The notes beneath the pieces are model-generated. The model did not search any database. It was not told the origin of the DNA and saw only the letters and a program-made list of their open reading frames with translations. The position numbers and the translations under genes are program-made. Below, piece by piece: positions 22,906 through 34,400 of a stretch of 64,000 nucleotides of DNA (the stretch's first letter is position 1; each line of letters opens with the position of its first letter). Source of the DNA: Escarpia spicata (Eukaryota; Annelida; Polychaeta; Sabellida; Siboglinidae); NCBI GenBank assembly GCA_963995525.1, contig OZ023210.1, forward strand, positions 28,771,249 to 28,835,248. Reading direction: 5' to 3'.

Positions 22906-25421
22906 TCATTGGAGATAAATGCGTTTCAACAATGTTTGTAAATATGATGCTAAGTAGAACAACAGAGAAGGATATTTTTGTAGTAAACTGCAGAAAGGAA
23001 TATTTTATTGCTTAGGAAATATGAGCTATAAGCATGTATTTCTACTTGTTATAAAATGCCTGTAATAATTTATTGTGAATGTCCAAAAAAAAAATTGTGT
23101 CTGAAATTGAAAAGTAAACATTATTTAATCCATGTTATCTTGTGTCTAGGTGATCTAAACCAGTAATACAATACAATAAAGAAAATGAACTATTATTTTT
23201 CTTTAACGATAAGAAAAATGCTACACATCAAAATATACAACCACAAATATGCAGCGATTCACATTTTTATTACAATTTCTCTGTCACTTGTTTGTCACGT
23301 AGTTGACCTGACATTTAGAACTCGTATACAATAATATATTAAAAATCATTGCTATTTGTGATGTAACCAATGACTACCTTTGTGACCCAGAATGCCTTTG
23401 TTTGGAAGACATTGGTCAAACTAAAAATAAAGATAAACCAAAACAACAACCAACAACACTCATCGTAAAGAGTAGGTCTGCACACCGTAAAGTAGGACTA
23501 TTCACATCTTGAATGCTGCAAGATGTACACTGGCAGTGCAGAGGCACATAAATGCCACTTCTTGTATTCAAGCCAGCAATTTTATATACACCTAATTAAT
23601 CTCCGAGTGCCATAAATCTGGTGTGAAACTAACAACCTCTGATACTGAAATATACAACATCTTTGGTTATTTTCCAAGCACCTTGCAACTGGAATCGCTA
23701 GTGTGCAAGATCTACGTACATCAACATACAAATAGACACGCAAATGGTACACATTGTATAATACTTGCTATGGGCTCGGGTTTTTCAATAACAAGTAAAT
23801 AAAAATACATCATAATCCATCTCACTATATGTAGCTGTACCAAATATAAAACGGCACCAGCCACTTCATTGCAGCAACTTGCATTTACAAGTTACAGCCA
23901 TACAGTACAATCCTTGTATGTATAAAGGCAGAAGATGCCATAAAACACTAAACAATGGTTTTGTATCTATATCCCATCAGTTTACCCGGAGCAGCAGTAT
24001 TCTACAGTACATCATGAGAACGTTCTCTTCATTCGTGAGGACATACAAGTCATTAGATATCTCCACAGTGCCTTCTGCACCTGGCATCTCCGAAAGAGAG
24101 ATCCCTGCTATCTGCTACCATCTCATATTTATCTTCACAACTATAAAAGATTATTCAAATAACAATGTTTCCATTACAGCCATTGGCAACAATCAAGAAC
24201 CTAATATTTAAAGGTTCCTCCTATCTAGTATCAGACTAGTACTGACTATGACATGTTAGCTTGTTTGTATAAACATCTTAATTAGTGTTGGTGAAATCAT
24301 TGGCTAAACGATCAAATTATTTGACTGGATCGTGTCTGCATATACCCAGTTGTATATACTATAGCATACAAATTGAGTTTGTATGCTGTTTGTATACAAG
24401 TATAACTTTCTCATGTTCTTCAGAATAACTGGTGCAGTTATAATTATTGCGCCTTGCAGGATCTGCATGCACGCAACCTATACTTGTGCAACAGACTTTG
24501 GCACGCCTGAGACCAACCACACAACACTACATTCGCATCGGACTCATCATGGAAAAGCAACAAAACTGTACACATAAAAACAAATTGCAGAATTTTTCCA
24601 CATTCAACCATGATCATGTTGTTTTGAATTGACAACTCATTTACAAGATTTATTGGAAAACAATTACACAATATACTGTAGCAAAATAGCATTCTTTGTG
24701 AACTAACAATTTGTGGTTATTTTGTTAGCTACATGGCAGCTCAAGCCAACAATGCTTCAAAAAACTTGATTACCGGTACTCATCATGTTACAAGATAAAT
24801 TTTTACTAAAAATAAATTTATGTTAGTCAATTTAGTTTTAAGAGTATTTTTCATTATGTTTCAATATTACTGTCTGCCATGTAAATAAAGTTCAGTGTCT
24901 AACTATAACTATTGGAAATATCTACAACAGAGAAGAAAGAACAAGTACTTGATAACTTGAAATTCCATTTTGTTACAATCAACTAGCAACATGCCATGTG
25001 GGAACAAGCATTAAGCTGATATAGACAACACACGCTAGAACAAACGTAATCTAGAGATCGGCTACGTTGATGTGTACTGAGGTAATACGTCTCTGGCCGA
25101 CTATTGGCACCTTTTCACTAACAATCTTATCAACTCGTAAGCCTGATTTTGTTCTTTAAAATCGATTTCGCTCTTTTAACAGTGATCTTGTATACTGGAA
25201 ACTGCCAACACCAGGTACACTTTTGTCGGTGTATACAGAAATAGTGTCCTCGGTGATAAGGTGATAGCATTTGGCATTTCAAAAAAGCTCCTTAGACTTA
25301 ACAAGGAATTCTCCTTAATGATGAAAGTTCCTTGTGAACTCGTCATCGCAGTGAAATGGTCCCCAGAATTTGGTGACACTGACACACAAACCATAACACA
25401 ACTGCCTAGGATGGGTGTAGA
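22906..25421. other. Region between convergent FLCN and SLC25A16; likely 3' UTRs
   Basis: No further gene is seen. AATAAA at about 23175 could end FLCN transcripts and TTTATT at about 24649 (AATAAA on the minus strand) could end SLC25A16 transcripts; both are only candidates, as AT-rich sequence gives such words by chance. Confidence 0.4.
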
Positions 25422-28400
25422 TCAACTGTCTGCGCGCGTCTCAAGGCCGAGGAACTGTTTCATCGTCTCGTAGACAGAGAAGGACACAGCAACCATGGGC
25501 GTCACTTTGAGGTAGTTGAGCGTGAGTCCGCGGAAGAGACCGTGACGGATGCCGTGCTCCTGCACCACCACCAGGATGGTTGTGTACCACGTACTGAAAC
25601 ACCCACCGTCACAGTACAACGCTGCACAGATGAAGACATGATACAAGACATATAATGTTAATACGCCATCAGGATGGTTGTGTACCACGTACTGAAACAC
25701 CCACCGTCACAGTACAACACTGCACAGATGAAGACATGATACAAGACATATAATGTTAATACGCCACCAGGATGGTTGTGTACCACGTACTGAAACACCC
25801 ACCGTCACAGTACAACACTGCACAGATGAAGACATGATACAAGACATATAATGTTAAAACGCCATCAGGATGGTTGTGTACCACGTACTGAAACACCCAC
25901 CGTCACAGTACAACACTGCACAGATGAAGACATTATACAAGACATATAATGTTAATACGCCACCAGGATGGTTGTGTACCACGTACTGAAACACCCACCG
26001 TCACAGTACAACACTGCACAGATGAAGACATTATACAAGACATATAATATTAATACGCCACCAGGATGGTTGTGTACCACGTACTGAAACACCCACCGTC
26101 ACAGTACAACACTGCACAGATGAAGACATGATACAAGACATATAATGTTAATACGCCATCAGGATGGTTGTGTACCACGTACTGAAACACCCACCGTCAC
26201 AATACAACACTGCACAGATGAAGACATGATACAAGACATATAATGTTAATACGCCACCAGGATGGTTGTGTACCACGTACTGAAACACCCACCGTCACAG
26301 TACAACACTGCACAGATGAAGACATGATACAAGACATATAATGTTAATACGCCATCAGGATGGTTGTGTACCACGTACTGAAACACCCACCGTCACAATA
26401 CAACACTGCACAGATGAAGACATTATACAAGACATATAATGTTAATACGCCACCAGGATGGTTGTGTACCACGTACTGAAACACCCACCGTCACAGTACA
26501 ACACTGCACAGATGAAGACATGATACAAGACATATAATGTTAATACGCCATCAGGATGGTTGTGTACCATGTACTGAAACACCCACCGTCACAGTACAAC
26601 ACTGCACAGATGAAGACATTATACAAGACATATAATGTTAATACGCCGCCAGGATGGTTGTGTACCACGTATTGAAACACCCACCGTCACAGTACAACAC
26701 TGCACAGATGAAGACATGATACAAGACATATAATGTTAATACGCCATCAAGATGGTTGTGTACCACGTACTGAAACACCCACCGTCACAGTACAACACTG
26801 CACAGATGAAGACATGATACAAGACATATAATGTTAATACGCCATCAGGATGGTTGTGTACCACGTACTGAAACACCCACCGTCACAGTACAACACTGCA
26901 CAGATGAAGACATTATACAAGACATATAATGTTAATACGCCACCAGGATGGTTGTGTACCACGTACTGAAACACCCACCGTCACAGTACAACACTGCACA
27001 GATGAAGACATTATACAAGACATATAATATTAATACGCCACCAGGATGGTTGTGTACCACGTACTGAAACACCCACCGTCACAGTACAACACTGCACAGA
27101 TGAAGACATGATACAAGACATATAATGTTAATACGCCACCACGATGGTTGTGTACCACGTACTGAAACACCCACCGTCACAGTACAACACTGCACAGATG
27201 AAGACATTATACAAGACATATAATGTTAATACGCCACCAGGATGGTTGTGTACCACGTACTGAAACACCCACCGTCACAATACAACACTGCACAGATGAA
27301 GACATTATACAAGACATATAATGTTAATACGTCACCAGGATGGTTGTGTACCACGTACTGAAACACCCACCGTCACAATACAACACTGCACAGATGAAGA
27401 CATGATACAAGACATATAATGTTAATACGCCACCAAGATGGTTGTGTACCACGTACTGAAACACCCACCGTCACAATACAACACTGCACAGATGAAGACA
27501 TGATACAAGACATATAATGTTAATACGCCACCAGGATGGTTGTGTACCACGTACTGAAACACCCACCGTCACAATACAACACTGCACAGATGAAGACATT
27601 ATACAAGACATATAATGTTAATACGCCACCAGGATGGTTGTGTACCACGTACTGAAACACCCACCGTCACAATACAACACTGCACAGATGAAGACATGAT
27701 ACAAGACATATAATGTTAATACGCCACCAGGATGGTTGTGTACCACGTACTGAAACACCCACCGTCACAATACAACACTGCACAGATGAAGACATTATAC
27801 AAGACATATAATGTTAATACGCCACCAGGATGGTTGTGTACCACGTACTGAAACACCCACCGTCACAATACAACACTGCACAGATGAAGACATGATACAA
27901 GACATATAATGTTAATACGCCACCAGGATGGTTGTGTACCACATACTGAAACACCCACCGTCACAATACACCACTGCACAGATGAAGACATTATACAAGA
28001 CAATTTTAATGTTAATACACCATCAAGATGGTTGTGTACCACGTACTGAAACACATCCGCCATCACAATATTATACCGAGTTAAAAAAACAGTGAATATT
28101 TCAACACCGACCAATCGATACATCACACTAGTTGATGCAACAAAAGAATAATGTCGACAGTAAATTTAATAGTTTAATACAGCACAAACCTGGAACTCGG
28201 CAAATAAAAGGATTTAGCAGTGCAGTATGTCTAACTCTAGCTTTAACCCAGTCAATTATCTTTAAAATAAGTGCAACTTGAAATGTTAGAAAACGTAATA
28301 CAAAAAGTTAAATGCAAAAAATGAGGTTCACCCGTACCTAGGTGACGTCGTGTGTGCTGCGGGGACTCGGACAGCATGTCATAAAATGACATGGGATCTG

Positions 28401-31400
28401 AAAGGATATATGACCAACCTGAACTTGTGAGACTCGGGCAACATGAGAGCCAACTGCATCTTGCGTCTAGCTACATCCAGTGGGTAACTGAAACAAAACA
28501 GTAGTCTCATCCAACAAGTGTTCATCTTGCATGGCTTGTAAACGTGGGTGCCAATCACTAGGTATGATATCTAATGAAGATTACCAGTAGTCAATACAGA
28601 TTTTTGGAGGATTACATAGATGGATTTGTTTCAAATTTAGAGAAAAACGTATCAATAAAGTACCTATTTTTGTATTCATCACAAAAGTATAGAATCGAAT
28701 GACGAAAATTAACATATTAACTATGGGCTTTACTGAAAATTTCCAGGGAATCTATGTCATTAACACTTGTCATTTTCAACTATATTGAACCAGTTTGCAT
28801 TTTTAAACATCATTGCATTGGTCAGTTGTTCATGGCTTTGTACAAATATGCAGATGTGGAGATGTTTATTAATCCCATAACAAAACAAATTATTGACACT
28901 AACAAATTTCAATTTAATACAAATACAGAAAAAATGCAAATATCCAACTATAAAATAAACAAAAACTATAAATTAGTAATCAGCAAAATAATACATTTAT
29001 TAGGAAAAACATTTGCTGTCGGTTGGGAGACTAGCAACAAGACCAAAAAACGGTTGCTATCGTAAAATTAAAAATAGCAGATATTCATTGGCACTGAGTC
29101 ATGTGACTTACGAGATAGTCTGGGCAAGGGCACCAGCCAGACCGCCGCAGAAAAGTTTGGCTGAAATCACCAGGACCACATCGCCATCATGGTCAGGGCA
29201 TGGCCGGCCGAAAATCTCGGGAAAGTAGTCCAGCATCATAACTTTGAGGGTCTCAAAACTGTAGAATGACAGGCCTGAAGGACGAAACAGTGGCAGAAAT
29301 TGGATTCAATACGTGTACGAACTGATGGCGTAATTGGTAATGTTAGCACCAGTTTTCGAGGAAGTCTCATTTTCAAGGTGAAATCGTGCAAAATAGTGTA
29401 TGCTAAATTAACAAGAAATAGAGAAATTATGATAAAATTCTATATATTACGTAATAAATTTGCACATTAAAAAGATTACTACTGCATAACAAATTATATA
29501 ATTATCTTCTTTTGACCATTTAGTCACTAATCAGAGTGGCCAAATATAAAATAAACAGTTGAAAGAATACATAATCTAATCAACCAAATTAATTCTAGCC
29601 ATTGTCACATGTTTCACTGTATCTGGATCCCACAATCTTTTACAAAAAATATTACAAAATATACCACTACATGAAGAAATTATAGCAATAACTTAACAGG
29701 ATAGGAATTGATTAAAAAAGAACGAACCTGCATATGGCGCCATTCCAATCATTGTTGGTACAATGCCCTTATAGAGGGCACGAAAGCCTCCTTCTTGTGT
29801 GATTATCACCCTGAAGGCATCGATAACCCCTGTGTAGATGACTTCTCCTGCCATTTGGAAGGCAAGACGTGCACGGATCACATCGAGAGGATAGGTGAGT
29901 ATGACAGCCGTCATACCTGCAAGGATCACATCAAGGGATAGGTGAGTAACACAGATGTCATACCTGCAAGGATCACATCAAGGGATAGGTGAGTAACACA
30001 TATGTCACACCTGCAAGGATCACATCAAGGGATAGGTGAGTAACATAGATGTCATACCTGCAAGGATCACATCAAGGGATAGGTGAGTAACACATGTCAT
30101 ACCTGCAAGGATCACATCAAGGGATAGGTGAGTAACACAGATGTCATACCTGCAAGGATCACATCAAGGGATAGGAGAGTAACACAGATGTCATACCTGC
30201 AAGGATCACATCAAGGGTATAGGTGAGTAACACATATGTCATACCTGCAAGGATCACATCAAGGGATAGGTGAGTAACACATGTCATACCTGCAAGGGTC
30301 ACATCAAGGGATAGGTGAGTAACACATATGTCATACCTGCAAGGATCACATCAAGGGATAGGTGAGTAACATAGATGTCATACCTGCAAGGATCACATCA
30401 AGGGATAGGTGAGTAACACATGTCATACCTGCAAGGATCACATCAAGGGATAGGTGAGTAACACAGATGTCATACCTGCAAGGATCACATCAAGGGATAG
30501 GAGAGTAACACAGATGTCATACCTGCAAGGATCACATCAAGGGTATAGGTGAGTAACACAGATGTCATACCTGCAAGGATCACATCAAGGGATAGGTGAG
30601 TAACACATATGTCATACCTGCAAGGATCACATCAAGGGATAGGTGAGTAACACAGATGTCATACCCGCAAGGATCACATCAAGGGATAGGTGAGTAACAC
30701 GTCATACCTGCAAGGATCACATCAAGGGATAGGTGGGTAACACAGATGTCATACCTGCAAGGATCACATCAAGGGATAGGTGAGTAACACAGATGTCATA
30801 CCTGCAAGGATCACATCAAGGGTATAGGTGAGTAACACATATGTCATACCTGCAAGGATCACATCAAGGGATAGGTGAGTAACACATGTCATACCTGCAA
30901 GGATCACATCAAGGGATAGGTGAGTAACACAGATGTCATACCTGCAAGGATCACATCAAGGGATAGGTGAGTAACACATATGTCATACCTGCAAGGATCA
31001 CATCAAGGGATAGGTGAGTAACATAGATGTCATACCTGCAAGGATCACATCAAGGGATAGGTGAGTAACACATGTCATACCTGCAAGGATCACATCAAGG
31101 GATAGGTGAGTAACACAGATGTCATACCTGCAAGGATCACATCAAGGGATAGGAGAGTAACACAGATGTCATACCTGCAAGGATCACATCAAGGGTATAG
31201 GTGAGTAACACAGATGTCATACCTGCAAGGATCACATCAAGGGATAGGTGAGTAACACATATGTCATACCTGTAAGGATCACATCAAGGGATAGGTGAGT
31301 AACACAGATGTCATACCCGCAAGGATCACATCAAGGGATAGGTGAGTAACACATGTCATACCTGCAAGGATCACATCAAGGGATAGGTGAGTAACACAGA

Positions 31401-34400
31401 TGTCATACCTGCAAGGATCACATCAAGGGATAGGTGAGTAACACAGATGTCATACCTGCATACCAGTCATACTCGCGTAAACTATGTTTTAGAGACATGT
31501 CTTACCTGCCAGTGATCCAGCCACTAGTTTTGTCCAGTGATGACATCCAAACTGTTTTCGTAGATACTGCAGTCAACAAAGCACATGCTTAAAACTTCAT
31601 CCTTAACTAATTTACTGCATCATGACTGACGTTAACTTATTTTAAAATCTACAGTTTCTAAATGATTGTACACAAATTTTGCACATATAAGCTAGTAGAT
31701 CGTAGCAGATTCTAGATAGGTTAAATGTATCGTGAAATGTATCTGAAATTAAACAAGCAAAACTAGAACTGAGGAAGAACCTCTAAAAGTGACAACAAAG
31801 ACACATTTTAGAGAAAGACTATGTCATTCAATGCTGTGAATAAAAGGTAGTTTTTATAGCAAACTGAACTGCAACATTTTGGTGGAGTTTAGCTTTTTTC
31901 ACAACATAATTTAAGGCCATGTTGCCATTTTGCAAATATAATACCTCTATTAATAAATATCAACTATAGAATAACTTATTTTTTAATACAGTCATGGCTA
32001 CTTTGTTCAATTGAAAAGATATTTTCATATGTATATATTTTTTTATTGTGAATGGATACCTTGATTTTTGATGGAATTTTCCACAACTAAACGTAACTCT
32101 GACATAATAACATATATACGCACCACAACTAAACGTAACTCTGACATAATAACATATATACGCACCACCTTGTACTGTTCGTAGCTGGCGAACTGCGTGG
32201 CGGCATACGGGAAGATGCGCACCATCTGGGCACTGTTGCCACGGAACAGGCCCTGCAGCCCCTCTCTGGTGACCACATGACTCACAGTCGATAGGATCCC
32301 TACAAGAATATTTATATAACCCAGTCGATAGGATCCCTACCGGAATAATAATAAGACACACAATCGATAGCAGCGTTCGTGGTAACATTGTTTTTTAGCA
32401 ATATTACACGGTTTTTTGAAGCGGGCACACTTTTTGAAGTTTCACCGCGTCCAGGGGATGCAGTTTTTCAAGTTTTGCTGCATCTCTTCGACGCAATTCT
32501 ACAGTTGTTCGAACTTGTTTCTAGGCCCTCGAACACAGGCAATGGCCGTGCAGACAACAAATTGAACAATAATTCCTGGAATTATTTAAATAACATCTTA
32601 CATTGATGACTGGACATTGAGAACAGTCTAATCAATACCCTTGAAGTTTTGCCTTGCTTACTCCTCGCCTGTCGTTGACATTGTTCATACGATTTAGATA
32701 AGCACAGTGAACAGCGTTTGTTGCCGCCGATACCTTGTTATCGCCCATCATACATTTTTCAGGTCTTGCAGAACAAAGTGCAATCCATTAACATCTATAC
32801 AAATAATGCCCATCTATACACCTACACGATATGCATGTTTTAAAGATCATATAGTATATTTGATAAATATTACAATTGGGGCATATTATAAACATTAATT
32901 TTTTTAAAGCATAATTTTTTATTATTATATATGCCTCCGTCACCAAGGATCACAAATAGTACAGTCATTACAAATGCCTCCGTCAGCATAGGGGTACAAA
33001 CGTTGAAGAAAACAACAATGCTAAGTTCTAGTCTTACATCTAAAGATTATGTCCGTTATATATCAAGGCCACACATTAATATAGTCCACTTCTTTGGACC
33101 CCATTTTTGTTTTTGGGACCCCGTTTTTCAGACACATGGGGTTCCAGGACCCTAACATGAACACTGGACATGGTCCTATAGAAATATTTATAAAAGTCAG
33201 TCAATAGGATCCCTACGTGAATAATTATGATCCATTATCAATTGGATCCATACAGATAAGGCAGATGGTCAATAAGACCCCTACATCAATTTTTATTCTG
33301 TTCATGAATGCCGTTCACTACATGATAACATACCTAAGTGTCGGTAGTGGACGTGATGAGCCTGTAGCAGAATCTTCACCCTGTCAAATGGTGCTACAGT
33401 CGACTTGGCACAACAACCGGCTACACCTGTAGACATAAATTACATTCATTCAAAATCGTGATGGCATCTGGCATAAAATGCCTAACCAGTCAATTTGTAG
33501 AATGATTAAAGAAATTAAAGTTCAGACCATACGACGGAGCAAGAAGAATGAAAACACTGAATACTTCAAAAAATATGAAAGTGAATTGGAAAGTATGGTT
33601 GAAAAGAACCTGTTTTGAGACATATCTGAATGGTACGTGAATGAGAGATACAATTATTTTAGACTTAATTGCATGCCACTGGCTATATAAAAAGGACTGT
33701 TTAAAAGATATATAAACTGAACAACAACTGTTATTGTATTTGTACTTTTTAAGTTTCCTCCTCAGTTGATTTCACCCATTGTACACTCATTAGTAACATT
33801 TTCAAGTCTGTATAGTGAACATGAAAGTAGTATTATGTACAGTCAGTTGTTTAAATTGTCAAAAGGACTTACTTTGATCATTAGAGTGTGTAACTTGTCA
33901 AAGCGTAAATATTATAGCAAAAGGTAAGTTCTTATACAGTGCACTACCCAGTTCTTAGGACTGCTCAAAGCATGTTACACTTATACAACTTGACTTATTC
34001 ACTACAACATCAACTTGTTTTATCTGGTAAATATTCAGTCATGCTGTAATTTCTGCATGAAGTCTATTCATTTACACATTCTGTTGTTCATGCTCTATAG
34101 CCAACGTGAAGTGACCAAACTATGCCCAAGAGCTTGAACTAGCAGGAAGAGGATTTGAACATATACAGATTCTCTCACAAGTTAGGTCTAATGTTCTAAC
34201 CACTACATCTATGCTATATACACGTTCCACAAATAATTTAATAAAGACAAAAGCCCTATGTGTTGTTGTTAGCTGAATTTCAACTGTGCCATAATGTAGG
34301 GCCTATCAGTATCTGAGCCACTATTAAATTTATTGTTTGCCAATGTCTCAGCTCAGGCCTTCAATAAAATAACAATGCTGAAACATTACCTTGAGAGTAT

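Noticed and set aside
25561..31460. Regular arrays resembling CRISPR
   Set aside because: Units are tandem with no unique spacers, the genome is eukaryotic, and the units match adjacent exon borders.
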